A stretch of 64,000 nt of DNA from Noviluteimonas lactosilytica (GTDB taxonomy: Bacteria > Pseudomonadota > Gammaproteobacteria > Xanthomonadales > Xanthomonadaceae): NCBI RefSeq assembly GCF_020866925.1, contig NZ_JAJGAK010000004.1, positions 31,984-95,983 of the forward strand, written 5' to 3'. Each line of letters begins with the position of its first letter. Positions within the stretch are counted from its first letter, which is position 1. A model generated the notes under the pieces. That model did no database searches. It was not told the origin of the DNA and was given only the letters and a program-made list of their open reading frames with translations. The position numbers and the translations under genes were made by a program. Positions 12,077-20,937 of this stretch are shown here, in pieces.

Positions 12077-13801
12077 TCAAGGTGCCGGACACAAACGGCA
12101 TTGCACGTCGCCGGTGTCGCTCCTGTCGTTTCCGCTGAGCGCGCCTTCCGCGCTCACGCCCGCTTCGTTGAGGAAGGCGGCGGCGCCAGGGCTGGTCTGG
12201 CTACCGTTCGTCTTCGTCGGGATGTAGCAGTGGGTCACGACGAACGAGCCATTCACGCCGAGCGTGGTCGGCACGGCGGCACCCGTCAGCGAATCCGCGG
12301 TCACCGCGACCTCGCTCCCGCCTTCGGGGGCGTCGACCAGCGCGATGTTCACCAGGCCTTCGTTCGACTGGTTGGTCACCGTGATCTTGTTGCACACCCG
12401 CGGCTGCACGGTGTTGCCGACGGCGATCACTTCGACCGTATCGCAGGCCTTGGTCACCTGGACCGCGGTTTCGAAGGGTGGCTCGCAGGTCTCCTCCATG
12501 ACGAAGCTGCCTTCGACGCCGTCCGCACCATCGCCCGCCGTACCGGTGACGTTGTTGAACAGCCTCTCGGTCGTGTGGTCGCACGCGACTTCGACGGTCG
12601 CGGTATCGCCGGACGCCAGCGACGTCGCCATCGGCGAGGCGGTCCCTGTCTGCAGCCATTGGCCGGTGTCGGTGCGCTTGCAGCGCGGGAAGCCGGTCGG
12701 CTGCGTGGTCGCGTTGGCGCCGAAGGACAGCGTGATGTCTTCGGCGAACGCCACGTCCGTCAGCGTGCCGCCGATCGCCTTGACGTTGACGTCGTAGGTG
12801 CTGGTGAGGAACTGGCCGTTCGTCGAGATCGTCGTGGCCTTGCAGACCTTCGTCACTTCCACGCCGCACTGTCCGAACGTCTGCAGCACGTAGTCCTTCA
12901 ACTGCGCGTCGGTCGACGACGAACTGCGCGTCATCGCGAGCACGGAGGAGAAGCACGTCGTCGGATCCAGCCCCAGCGCGCCGAGGTCGATGGCGCCTTC
13001 GAAGAACGTGCCGACCGGGAACATGTTGTCGGCGGGCTTCACCGCCTGCTGGCCGAACACGTAATCGGCGAACACCGTCGGGATCGCGACCTTGGTCTTG
13101 TTCGCCGCCGCGCACATGCCGTTGTCGGGCGCGTTGATGCCGACGTCGCAGAACACCTGCGGGATCGGGTCCTTCGGCTTGAGGCCCGCGGCGGAGGATT
13201 TCACCGTCGTGAGCGGCACCGCCGCCGAGCCGTTCCACACGAACACGTTGATGATGCTGCTGCCGCCGCCCTTGTTGAAGTCGGAGGTGATCAGGATGTC
13301 GCCGACCGAGTGCGCGCCCGAGAAGTTCGAGCCCGGCAGTTCCTTGATCGACTTCTTGAAGAACCAGAAGCCGATCGCGGAGTCACCGTCGTTCACCAGG
13401 CGGGTCGCACCGAAGTACAGCAACTTGTCGCCACTGGGTTGCGGGTATTCCTTCGCGAACGCATGCACGAGGTCGTCCTTGCCCGGCACGCTGTTGAAGC
13501 CGTGCTGCCAGTAGTTCGTCGTGATACCGGTCGAACTGACGTCGCGTTCGTCCTTCGATCCGCCCTGGATGTAGACGTCGTCCGTGGTCGAGCTTGCGAC
13601 CACGTCCTTCTTCACGACCGGGCTGTTGTTTTCCCAGTCCTCGCCGCCGTTGTTGTTGTCCACGGCATTGCCGTCGATCTCCAGGGGTTCACTGGGTACC
13701 AGCGCGATTGCGGTGAGGGCTACCAAACCGATGCCCAGTGCCATGGAAAGCGCGAGGGGCCATCGCGTCCGCAGCCCCTGCCTCTTGGTGTTCCTGTACA
13801 T
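12077..13801 (-). CDS. Large exported protein with repeated Cys-containing beta domains, function unknown
   Basis: 574 residues. A signal anchor (about residues 13-35, WPLALSMALGIGLVALTAIAL) is followed by an acidic/Asn-rich stretch and a beta-rich domain (about 60-290). Then come at least two repeats of about 120 residues beginning VEVTKVC and VQVTKAC. Each repeat carries a CDHT- or CYIP-like strand and a final VxC, resembling the Ig-like repeats (DUF11-like) of surface proteins. The end is CRLCPAP. A good ribosome site (AAAGGAG) precedes the ATG by 6 nt; the open frame upstream is not used. No catalytic domain is recognised. Confidence 0.75.
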   Translation of the reverse strand: MYRNTKRQGLRTRWPLALSMALGIGLVALTAIALVPSEPLEIDGNAVDNNNGGEDWENNSPVVKKDVVASSTTDDVYIQGGSKDERDVSSTGITTNYWQHGFNSVPGKDDLVHAFAKEYPQPSGDKLLYFGATRLVNDGDSAIGFWFFKKSIKELPGSNFSGAHSVGDILITSDFNKGGGSSIINVFVWNGSAAVPLTTVKSSAAGLKPKDPIPQVFCDVGINAPDNGMCAAANKTKVAIPTVFADYVFGQQAVKPADNMFPVGTFFEGAIDLGALGLDPTTCFSSVLAMTRSSSSTDAQLKDYVLQTFGQCGVEVTKVCKATTISTNGQFLTSTYDVNVKAIGGTLTDVAFAEDITLSFGANATTQPTGFPRCKRTDTGQWLQTGTASPMATSLASGDTATVEVACDHTTERLFNNVTGTAGDGADGVEGSFVMEETCEPPFETAVQVTKACDTVEVIAVGNTVQPRVCNKITVTNQSNEGLVNIALVDAPEGGSEVAVTADSLTGAAVPTTLGVNGSFVVTHCYIPTKTNGSQTSPGAAAFLNEAGVSAEGALSGNDRSDTGDVQCRLCPAP

Positions 13802-14228
13802 GGTATGCTCCTTTCGGGTAGGGGAAGCGCAACGCAGTCCGAATCCCCCGCCGGGCTGCGGCGGCAGAGCATCCAATGGCCGCTTTCACATGGGGAATCA
13901 CGCGTCCGGGTGATGGGTCCCCCTGTCCTCCCACGCGCGACTCATGCGTTGCATCCGCACGTTCCGCACATACCTCACGTCCCGCACAAAAAAAGGCGAC
14001 GGAGGTGTGCTCCGTCGCCAGGTGGCTGCATGAAGGGGGAACATGCAGCGGAGGACGAGGTGCGCGATCGTGTCGCGCTGGGGGATGCGAGCGTCCCCCT
14101 GCGGGCTTTCACGCACAATCGTTTTGGTGGGTGAACAAACGGGTGACCGCTTTCGCGAAGCACGCGCGTTGGCAAACATGCGGCGAATCAGGGGCGCCGA
14201 GCTTTCCTATTGCTCGGGAACCCTGACG
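13802..14228. other. Intergenic region between the exported protein and luxR-type gene
   Basis: No convincing protein gene. On the reverse strand it holds two small C/G-rich hairpin sequences (around 14088-14103 and 14030-14050) and the strong intrinsic-terminator structure listed separately, then about 190 nt before the start of the 574-residue gene. No strong promoter could be assigned on either strand. Confidence 0.5.
13988..14019 (-). terminator. Intrinsic terminator (possible attenuator or sRNA end)
   Basis: On the reverse strand a perfect 10-bp stem (GGCGACGGAG / CTCCGTCGCC, 13995-14019) with a 5-nt loop is followed by seven U residues (13994-13988). It points towards the exported-protein gene, about 190 nt before its start codon, not away from a coding region. 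It could therefore attenuate that gene, end a short RNA, or block antisense transcription from the luxR side. Confidence 0.7.
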
Positions 14229-14900
14229 ATGAGTGCGATGCCTGTTCTTGTGATCGGTCTGGACGCTGCATGGCGCACGCGCATGCAGCACCTGCTCTCG
14301 CTGCGTGGCGAACTCGACTGGCTGGGGGCCTATGCGCCTGCCCAGCCACGCAACGGCGCGAATTCCCCGCCTGCGTTGCTGCTGCTCGACGGCGACGACC
14401 CCGGTGTCGAGCGCGAGCGACGGAAGCCGCAACTGCCTCCTCCGAGGCGGCTCTACTTCTATCGCAACCCCAATGTCGACGCGCTACGGCACAGCATCGA
14501 TGCGCAAGGGCATGCGTGCCTGGGCAAGCTCGACCCGCCCGAGATCGTGATGCGCGCGATCCGTGCCGCCGAGTCGGGCCTGTTCGTCGTCGCGCCCGAA
14601 CTGCTGGTCGAGTCGCTCCATGCAGGTACCGGCGTTCCCCCGCCATCGCCGATGCCGGATCCGCCGTTGCACGGCACGCCCGATCATCCCGGCGACTGGT
14701 CTTCGCTCACCGAACGCCAGCGCGAGATCGTGCACTGGGCCGCGCGCGGCATGAGCAACAAGCAGATCGCGCGCCAGCTCGGCATTTCGCCGGAAACGGT
14801 GAAGACGCACCTGCACCACGTGTTCGAACGCGAAGGCGTGCATGGACGCATGGCGCTGCTCGCCGCGCACGTCAGCAGCCCGGAACGCGCTTCGTCGTAA
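14229..14900 (+). CDS. LuxR-family response regulator-like transcription factor
   Basis: 223 residues. The C-terminal HTH is clear: LTERQREIVHWAARGMSNKQ, then IARQLGISPETVKTHLHHVF (GerE/LuxR type). The N-terminal 110 residues look receiver-like (VLVIGLDAAWRTRMQHLL; LLLLDGDDPG in place of the phospho-Asp loop) but are degenerate. The usual acidic pocket and conserved Lys are not evident, so phosphorylation is doubtful. A proline-rich linker joins the halves. Start taken at 14229 (MSAMPVLVIG); a longer open frame upstream has no similarity. The target is not evident. Confidence 0.8.
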   Translation: MSAMPVLVIGLDAAWRTRMQHLLSLRGELDWLGAYAPAQPRNGANSPPALLLLDGDDPGVERERRKPQLPPPRRLYFYRNPNVDALRHSIDAQGHACLGKLDPPEIVMRAIRAAESGLFVVAPELLVESLHAGTGVPPPSPMPDPPLHGTPDHPGDWSSLTERQREIVHWAARGMSNKQIARQLGISPETVKTHLHHVFEREGVHGRMALLAAHVSSPERASS

Positions 14901-14903
14901 CCG

Positions 14904-15242
14904 CTACGCGGCGACGTCGCGCAGCTGCCATCCATCGCCCGCGAGCAGGCGCAGGCGATGGCGCAGGATCGCCGCGGACAACGTCGTCTTCGCGAGCAGG
15001 TCGATGCGCAAGTCGTGCTGTTCGCCGGTGACGGTGGCGTTCGGATCGGTGACGGCGAGCGCGTCGTCGATGTCGTCCGGGTCGTCCTGCCGCGCGGCCC
15101 AGCGCTCGAACAGCGAGCGCGTGCGCAGCGCATCCTGCAGTTGCGCCGCGAATTCCTCGGCGCCGTTGGCGGTGAACGACGTCGCCGCGTCCGCGCCGCG
15201 CGCGGACTTCGGATCGGGCAGGCTCAGATAGAAACGGGTCAT
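14904..15242 (-). CDS. Conserved hypothetical protein
   Basis: 112 residues, opening MTRFYLSLPDPKSARG. Mixed alpha/beta composition, acidic centre (DDPDDIDD), no signal peptide, membrane segment or cysteine pair. The sequence FTANGAEEFAAQLQDALR suggests one amphipathic helix. I do not recognise a family. It is the last gene of a leftward run beginning with the DUF1761 gene and is tail-to-tail with the luxR-type gene (3 bp apart). Confidence 0.6.
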   Translation of the reverse strand: MTRFYLSLPDPKSARGADAATSFTANGAEEFAAQLQDALRTRSLFERWAARQDDPDDIDDALAVTDPNATVTGEQHDLRIDLLAKTTLSAAILRHRLRLLAGDGWQLRDVAA

Positions 15243-15321
15243 CGCGTTCCTCCGGGATCGCGTTCGTCGGGATCGCATTCATCGCGATCGTCGCGAACCG
15301 CGTGCGTGCGCAGCGTCAACG

Positions 15322-16266
15322 TCAGCCTTCGAACGTGTGCGGCTCCGACGCGAAGCCCACCACCACCGCACCCTTGCCGACATTGACCATGCCGGTGAGG
15401 CTCATGACGCTCTCGAACATCTCGACGTTGTAGCTCTGGCAGGTCACGCGCAGGTCGTCGTAGCCGGGCAGGGCGCGCATTTCCTCGAGTTCGCCGCCGT
15501 AGCTGAGGCACACGGTGGGCGTCATCAGGCCGCGGCGCACGCGGTCGGCGGTGTGCGCGAACAGGCGTTGCACCGCGTTGTCGAAACCCTTCACCTTGCC
15601 GATCGGTGCGGTTTCGCCGCGATAACCGCGCAACACCGGCTTGATGTCGAGCGCCGAACCGAGCGCCGCGCTGAGCAGGCCGACGCTGCGGTCGCCCTTC
15701 TTGCGCGCGCGGGCGCGCAGGTAATACAGGTCGCGCGGGATCATGTAGCCGTAGGTGTGCAGCGCGAGGTGTTCCAGGCGCGCGCGGATCTTCGGCGCGC
15801 CTTCGCCGGCCTGCAGCAGGCGCACGGCTTCGACGGCGGTGATGCCCTGCGCGGCGAACAGCGTCTGCGTGTCGATCACGCGCAGCGAGAACGGCGTGTC
15901 GTGGCCCGCGGCCATGCGCACGCCGCGGTACTCGTTGAGGATCGCGTAGCTCGCCTGCAGCGCGTTGTCGTAGATCGGGCTGCGCGTCCTCGTGATCGTC
16001 ATGCAGAACACGTAGTCGTAGTCGATCACGAGCTTGTCGAGGAACAGCGCGGTGATCTGCTCGACGGAGAACGGCGAGGTCTCCGCTTCGGCGCCGCCCT
16101 CGGCGACGTGCGAATGCAGGAAGGCGAGCGTCTCGCGTTCGTCGCGCTGGTCCACGCGCGTGGCATCGCCGATGTGCACGGTGATGGGCAGGATCGTGAA
16201 CCCGTTGCGCCGCAGGTATTCGCCGGGCAGGTCGCACGCCGAATCCACCACCAAACCGATACGCAT
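15322..16266 (-). CDS. DegV-family fatty-acid-binding protein
   Basis: 314 residues. Hallmarks: the N-terminal VVDSACDLP (DegV DSxxDL motif), a central TQTLFAAQG region and GKGAVVVGF near the C-terminus. DegV/FakB proteins bind a fatty acid between two domains. In Firmicutes they present it to a FakA kinase; no kinase is visible here. It lies 3 bp downstream of the DsbA-family isomerase gene on the same strand, so they are co-transcribed. Confidence 0.85.
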   Translation of the reverse strand: MRIGLVVDSACDLPGEYLRRNGFTILPITVHIGDATRVDQRDERETLAFLHSHVAEGGAEAETSPFSVEQITALFLDKLVIDYDYVFCMTITRTRSPIYDNALQASYAILNEYRGVRMAAGHDTPFSLRVIDTQTLFAAQGITAVEAVRLLQAGEGAPKIRARLEHLALHTYGYMIPRDLYYLRARARKKGDRSVGLLSAALGSALDIKPVLRGYRGETAPIGKVKGFDNAVQRLFAHTADRVRRGLMTPTVCLSYGGELEEMRALPGYDDLRVTCQSYNVEMFESVMSLTGMVNVGKGAVVVGFASEPHTFEG

Positions 16267-16269
16267 GCG

Positions 16270-16899
16270 TCACTCCTTCCGCGTGATGCCGATGGGCAAC
16301 TTCGAAATACGCTGCATTTCAGCATCCTGCAGCACCGACGGATCGTGCAGTGCAGCAAGCGCGAAGGGATGCGCGTCGTTGCCCCAGAACAGCGCATCGC
16401 CGACCTGCAGCATCGGCACGCCGTACACGCCGGCAGCGATCGCGGCCTCGGTGTTCGCGCGCAACGCCGCTTTCACCTGCGGCGTGACGATGGCTTCGGG
16501 CGCCAGGCCCAGGCGATCGAGCAGCGGACGCAGCGCGGCGTCGCCGTCGACCGGGCGGCCATCGCGCCAGATCCAGTCGAAGATCGTATCCACCGCATCG
16601 GCGCCGCTGTCCGCGGCGATGCACGCGCGCAGCGCGCCGAGCGGGTTGAACGGATGCGCGGGCGGAAATACAAGTGGCACGCCTTCGGCGCGCGCCTGCC
16701 ACAGCACGTGCCGATAGGTGAACTCGCGTTTGCCCGGAATCTCCGCGGGGCCGCGCTGGCCCACCGCGGACAGGACCGCGCCGAAGACGACCGGCACCGG
16801 CTCCACCGCGTGCGTCGCACGCAACGCCTTCACCTTCTGCCAGTGCAGGTAGGAGAACGGCGAAAGGAAGTCGAAGTACCAGCGCAACGGCGCGTCCAT
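16270..16899 (-). CDS. 2-hydroxychromene-2-carboxylate isomerase-like (DsbA-family, kappa-GST type)
   Basis: 209 residues starting MDAPLRWYFDFLSPFSYLHW, the typical start of the HCCA isomerase/kappa glutathione transferase family. The SPFSY serine stands where DsbA has its CXXC, so it is not a disulfide oxidase. A GVYGVPMLQVGD cis-Pro loop and FWGND near the C-terminus fit the family. These enzymes are glutathione-dependent; the actual substrate here is unknown, since no naphthalene pathway is nearby. It overlaps no gene; the DUF1761 stop is 2 bp upstream. Confidence 0.85.
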   Translation of the reverse strand: MDAPLRWYFDFLSPFSYLHWQKVKALRATHAVEPVPVVFGAVLSAVGQRGPAEIPGKREFTYRHVLWQARAEGVPLVFPPAHPFNPLGALRACIAADSGADAVDTIFDWIWRDGRPVDGDAALRPLLDRLGLAPEAIVTPQVKAALRANTEAAIAAGVYGVPMLQVGDALFWGNDAHPFALAALHDPSVLQDAEMQRISKLPIGITRKE

Positions 16900-16901
16900 C
16901 G

Positions 16902-17306
16902 TCAGTGCCAGAGACCCAGGATCAGGCCGTACAGCGCGAACTGCAGGATGTGGTAACCCGAGTCGATCAACCACAGTTTGAGGCTGCGGCCTGCGAACGC
17001 GTAGTTGATCCCGAAGCTCATGGCGACGAAGAAGAAGCCGACCATCAAGCCCGCGTGCACCGTCTTCCACAACTCCGGGCCGGTGTTCATCAGGTGCAGC
17101 AGCATCGCGAAGCCGTACGCAGCGATCAGCGCCGCGACGAACGCGACGCCGAACGTTTTCGCCGGATGCGATTTCGGCGCGGCGTTCGGGTCGATGCCCG
17201 CTTCGCGGCACCACGCGTTCTTGAACAATGGCCCGTACCAGATGCCGCCGAGGACGAAGGCAGACACGGCCGCGGCGACGATGGCCAACCAATTCAGATG
17301 ATGCAT
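16902..17306 (-). CDS. DUF1761 family membrane protein
   Basis: 134 residues with four predicted membrane segments: LAIVAAAVSAFVLGGIWYGPLF, FGVAFVAALIAAYGFAMLL, AGLMVGFFFVAMSFGINYAF and YHILQFALYGLILGLW. The first helix ends in the GxxWYGPLF motif of DUF1761. Function unknown for the family. It is the first gene of the leftward operon with the isomerase and DegV genes. Confidence 0.83.
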   Translation of the reverse strand: MHHLNWLAIVAAAVSAFVLGGIWYGPLFKNAWCREAGIDPNAAPKSHPAKTFGVAFVAALIAAYGFAMLLHLMNTGPELWKTVHAGLMVGFFFVAMSFGINYAFAGRSLKLWLIDSGYHILQFALYGLILGLWH

Positions 17307-17343
17307 GTCGGAACCCTCCCCGGCTCCAGCTCCAAGTAGGGAT

Positions 17344-18639
17344 TTACTCGGAGCCCGCAGGATACGCCCGCGGCAGGGCCGATGGCGCACGCATGTAACG
17401 ATCGCGAAGTTCCGTCTGGCGCGACTTCATCGGCTGCGCGCGGCCATCGAGCCACACCTGCTCGGCGACGCTCGACACTTCCAGCGGATCGCCGCTCCAC
17501 AGCACGAGGTCCGCGCGCTTTCCGACCGCGATCGTGCCGAAATCGCCGGCGACGCCGAACGTTTCCGCCGGCACGCGCGTCAGCGCGGCAAGGCCGTCTT
17601 CCCACGGCAGGCCGTTGGCCACCGCGTTGCCGGCCATCTGCCGGATCTTGCGCGCGTGGTGCGAGCCCGCGCTCTGGATCGCGACCTGCACGCCCGCCGC
17701 ACGCAGGCGCGCGGCGTTCTCGAGCGTCGCGCCGATCTGGTCGAAGTCGCCCGGCAGGTCGGCCAGCGTGTCGACGAACACCGGCACCTTCGCCGCGGCG
17801 AGCTGGTCGGCGACCTTCCACGCTTCCGCGCCGCCGGAAACCGCAATGCGCACGTTGTTGCGCTTGCTCCAGCGCAGCAGCTGCACGATGTCGGCCGCGC
17901 GATTGACGCTGACGACCATCAGTCCGCGGTTGTCGAGGAACTTCGCCAGCGCGGCGCGGCCCATCGGATTGAGCATCGCGAACTTCGAGTCCGGCGACAG
18001 GCGGCCGCGCGCTTCGGCGACGAGCTGGTCGAGGATCATCCACTGCGCCGCGCGCGAGTTGCCGGTCATCGACGACGCACCGGACCCGAGCGACACGAAC
18101 AACACCTTCGCGCCCACCGGGTCGAGCGAACCGTCCAGGCGAACGACGCCGCCCTGGCCCGCGACGATCGATCCGCCGGTCGTCGACCCCGCGGCGAGCA
18201 ACGTCCAACCGAGGCCTTCCACGCGCGCGACCGGCAGCAGCACCGATTCGGGGTTGTAGGCCAGCGTCACGTCGAACTCCGGATGCACCGCCGGATCCTT
18301 CTCTTCGCCGAGCGCCTGCGCGCTGTCGACCGTGCTGCTTTCGCCGGAGACTTCCTCCAGCCCGATGTCGGTGATGCCGGCGAACAACGCAGGCGTCAGA
18401 GCATGGCCGCCGGCATCGACGACGGTCGCATTGCCGGGGGCGAGGTTCGCGCCGATCGCGGCGATGCGGCCGTTGCGCACGAGCACGTCGGTGTTCTCGA
18501 GCGTGCCACGCGAGGTCGCGGTATGCACCTTCGCGTTGCGCACCAGCAGGTCCTGCGCGAACGCGGCGCCCGACAGCGCGAGCGCGCATGCGGCGACGAG
18601 CGCCTTCGTCATCATCGACCGTGTCATGAGCTTGTTCAT
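17344..18639 (-). CDS. Amidohydrolase-superfamily paralogue lacking metal ligands (probable pseudoenzyme)
   Basis: 431 residues with signal peptide (ends SGAAFA-Q). It aligns with its upstream neighbour over the composite domain and barrel (VRNAKVHTATSRGTL, DVLVRNGRIAAIG). Where the neighbour has the metal motif IDIHSHLG, this protein has ITDIGLEE. The neighbour's NIHCYRADE is VSVNRAADI here, FHHGVEAYK is VSGGAEAWK, and HSDSEEG is SAGSHHAR. All canonical imidazolonepropionase-type ligands therefore appear lost. The ATG overlaps the stop of the upstream gene (ATGA), so translation is coupled. A non-catalytic partner subunit is an inference. Confidence 0.83.
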   Translation of the reverse strand: MNKLMTRSMMTKALVAACALALSGAAFAQDLLVRNAKVHTATSRGTLENTDVLVRNGRIAAIGANLAPGNATVVDAGGHALTPALFAGITDIGLEEVSGESSTVDSAQALGEEKDPAVHPEFDVTLAYNPESVLLPVARVEGLGWTLLAAGSTTGGSIVAGQGGVVRLDGSLDPVGAKVLFVSLGSGASSMTGNSRAAQWMILDQLVAEARGRLSPDSKFAMLNPMGRAALAKFLDNRGLMVVSVNRAADIVQLLRWSKRNNVRIAVSGGAEAWKVADQLAAAKVPVFVDTLADLPGDFDQIGATLENAARLRAAGVQVAIQSAGSHHARKIRQMAGNAVANGLPWEDGLAALTRVPAETFGVAGDFGTIAVGKRADLVLWSGDPLEVSSVAEQVWLDGRAQPMKSRQTELRDRYMRAPSALPRAYPAGSE

Positions 18640-20054
18640 CGCACACCCCCGCGCGCACCGGCCGACTGGCCGAGCATGAAGTCCGATTTCGGCTGCCGCG
18701 ACGGATCGTTGCGGTCGTACATGCGTGCGCCGTCGATGTAGACCTGTTCGGCGTGCGCGTACACGGAGAACGGATTGCCGTTCCACACCACCACGTCGCC
18801 CATCTTGCCGGGCTCGAGCGTGCCCGTCTGGTCGAGGATGCCCATCGCCTTCGCGGGGTTCTGCGTGAGCCAGAGGATCGCGTGCTCGGGCGTGATGTCG
18901 ATGCCGACGCGATGCGCGTTGGCGATCACCTTCGCCGCTTCCTGGTTGAGGCGCTGGATGCCTTCCTCCGAATCCGAATGCACGATCGCGCAACCGTTGG
19001 GGGCGCGATCGACGAGCGCGATGTTTTCCTGGATGCCGTCGAAGGCTTCCATCTTGAAGCCCCACCAGTCGGCCCACAGCGCGCCGCATACGCCTTCCGC
19101 GGCCAGGCGGTCGGCGATCTTGTAGGCCTCGACGCCGTGGTGGAACGCGGCGATCTTGAACCCGAACTCCTTCGCGAGGTCGAGCATCGTCGCCATTTCA
19201 TCCGCGCGGTAGCAGTGGATGTTGACGCGGATGTCGCCGTTGATCGCGCCGGCGAGCGTGTCGTTCTTCAGGTCGCGCGCGCCGGGCTGGGCGTCCTTCG
19301 CGTCCTTGCCTTCGCCGTTCGGCTTCTGCTTCTTCAGGTATTCGGCTGCTTCGATGAAAGCCGCGCGGTAACCGGCGACGTTCGCCATGCGCGTCGCCGG
19401 GCCGCCCTTCTGGCCGTACACGCGCTTCGGGTTTTCGCCGCACGCCATCTTCAGGCCCCACGGCGCGCCCGGGAATTTCATTCCCTGGTACGTGGTGGAC
19501 GGGACGTTCTTCAGCGTCGCGCCGCGACCGCCGATCAGGTTCGCCGACCCCGGCAACACCTGCAGGCTCGTGATGCCGCCCGCGAGCGCGGTGAGGAAGC
19601 CCGGATCCTGCGGCCAGATCGAATGCTCGGCCCACACGTTCGGCGTGACCGGGCCGGTCATTTCGTTGCCGTCGCTGTGCGCGCTCATGCCCGGGCTCGG
19701 ATACACGCCCAGGTGCGAGTGGATGTCGATGATGCCCGGCGTGACCCACTTGCCCTGCGCGTCGACGCGGATCGCGCCGGCCGGCGCCTGCAACCCCGTG
19801 CCGACCGCGACGATCCTGCCGTCCTGCAGCACGACGTCGGCGTTTTCCAGTCGCGTGCCGGTGCCCGTGAGCACGGTCGCGCCGGTGATGAAGACCGGCG
19901 GGGAAGCCACGCGCTGGTAGGTGCTCGCATACGGATCGTCGAGCCAGCGCGGCTTGGTCGACGCGGCGGGCGCGTCGCTCTTCACGGTGCCCGCGCTGCT
20001 GGCACAGCCGGCGAGCAGGACCGTCGCGACGACGGCGGCCAATGGCTTGATCAC
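18636..20054 (-). CDS. Amidohydrolase (imidazolonepropionase-like), lipoprotein
   Basis: 472 residues from GTG, with lipoprotein signal ending LLAGCASSAG. Metal-dependent hydrolase motifs are intact: GIIDIHSHLG (HxH), NIHCYRADE, AAFHHGVEAYK and the catalytic Asp in VHSDSEEG. Export plus an intact site suggests an envelope cyclic-amidase or peptidase-like activity; substrate unknown. GTG chosen because the lipoprotein signal follows it directly and GGGGAAGG lies just upstream; an ATG 17 codons earlier is possible. Coupled by a 4-bp overlap to the ligand-less paralogue downstream. Confidence 0.85.
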   Translation of the reverse strand: MIKPLAAVVATVLLAGCASSAGTVKSDAPAASTKPRWLDDPYASTYQRVASPPVFITGATVLTGTGTRLENADVVLQDGRIVAVGTGLQAPAGAIRVDAQGKWVTPGIIDIHSHLGVYPSPGMSAHSDGNEMTGPVTPNVWAEHSIWPQDPGFLTALAGGITSLQVLPGSANLIGGRGATLKNVPSTTYQGMKFPGAPWGLKMACGENPKRVYGQKGGPATRMANVAGYRAAFIEAAEYLKKQKPNGEGKDAKDAQPGARDLKNDTLAGAINGDIRVNIHCYRADEMATMLDLAKEFGFKIAAFHHGVEAYKIADRLAAEGVCGALWADWWGFKMEAFDGIQENIALVDRAPNGCAIVHSDSEEGIQRLNQEAAKVIANAHRVGIDITPEHAILWLTQNPAKAMGILDQTGTLEPGKMGDVVVWNGNPFSVYAHAEQVYIDGARMYDRNDPSRQPKSDFMLGQSAGARGGVR

Positions 20055-20147
20055 ATCCTTCCCCTTTCGTGAGTGCGCCAGGCGCAACCCCCGCACGCTA
20101 GCCATTGTGCGGCGCGATTGCCAACGTGCCTTTGGTCACGCCGCGCA

Positions 20148-20153
20148 TAGAAT
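20148..20153 (+). promoter_or_regulatory. Candidate -10 of AMP nucleosidase gene (leaderless arrangement)
   Basis: TAGAAT ends 7 bp before the ATG at 20161, which puts the expected transcription start at the initiation codon. No ribosome-binding site fits. The same hexamer precedes rsgA, maeB and aceE in this window. Confidence 0.45.
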
Positions 20154-20160
20154 GTGCTGC

Positions 20161-20937
20161 ATGAAGGACAAGCCGCAGATCGTCGAGAACTGGTTGCCGC
20201 GCTACACCGGCGTTCCCCTGGAAGGCTTCGGCGAGCACATCCTGCTGACCAACTTCGGCGGCTACCTCGGCCATTTCGCGCGGCTCACGGGCGCACAGGT
20301 CGTCGGCCTCGACCGTCCGATGCCGAGCGCCACGGTCGACGGCATCACCATGATCAACTTCGGCATGGGCAGCCCCAACGCCGCGACGGTGATGGACCTG
20401 CTGTCGGCGACGATGCCGAAGGCGGTGCTGTTCCTCGGCAAGTGCGGCGGGCTCAAGCGCAAGAACCTGCTCGGCGACCTCGTCCTGCCCATCGCCGCGA
20501 TCCGCGGCGAAGGCACGTCCGACGATTACCTGTTGCCCGAAGTCCCCGCGCTTCCCGCATTCGCCCTGCAGCGCGCGGTGTCGACGATGATCCGCGACCT
20601 CGGCCACGACTACTGGACCGGCACCGTCTACACGACCAACCGCCGCGTGTGGGAACACGACGAAGCCTTCAAGGAGCGCCTGCGCGCGATGCGTTGCATG
20701 GCGATCGACATGGAGACCGCGACGTTGTTCGCCGCCGGGTTCGCCAACCACATCCCGAGCGGCGCGTTGCTGCTCGTGAGCGACCAGCCCATGGTGCCCG
20801 AAGGCGTGAAGACCGAAGCGTCGGACGCGCGGGTGAGCGCGGAGTTCGTCGAACGCCATATCCAGGTCGGCATCGAGGCGCTGCGCCTGATTCGCCGCCA
20901 TGGCAAGAGCGTGAAGCACCTGAGATTCGACGAATGA
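20161..20937 (+). CDS. AMP nucleosidase (short form, nucleoside phosphorylase fold)
   Basis: 258 residues. Segments ILLTNFGGYLGHFARL, GMGSPNAATVMDLL, FLGKCGGLKRKN and RCMAIDMETATLF correspond to the catalytic domain of AMP nucleosidase (Amn), with the MET motif of the purine phosphorylase fold. E. coli Amn has an extra N-terminal regulatory half that is absent here; this matches the shorter family common in other bacteria. It would release adenine from AMP. The stop overlaps the start of the DUF924 gene (ATGA), so the two are coupled. Confidence 0.87.
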   Translation: MKDKPQIVENWLPRYTGVPLEGFGEHILLTNFGGYLGHFARLTGAQVVGLDRPMPSATVDGITMINFGMGSPNAATVMDLLSATMPKAVLFLGKCGGLKRKNLLGDLVLPIAAIRGEGTSDDYLLPEVPALPAFALQRAVSTMIRDLGHDYWTGTVYTTNRRVWEHDEAFKERLRAMRCMAIDMETATLFAAGFANHIPSGALLLVSDQPMVPEGVKTEASDARVSAEFVERHIQVGIEALRLIRRHGKSVKHLRFDE

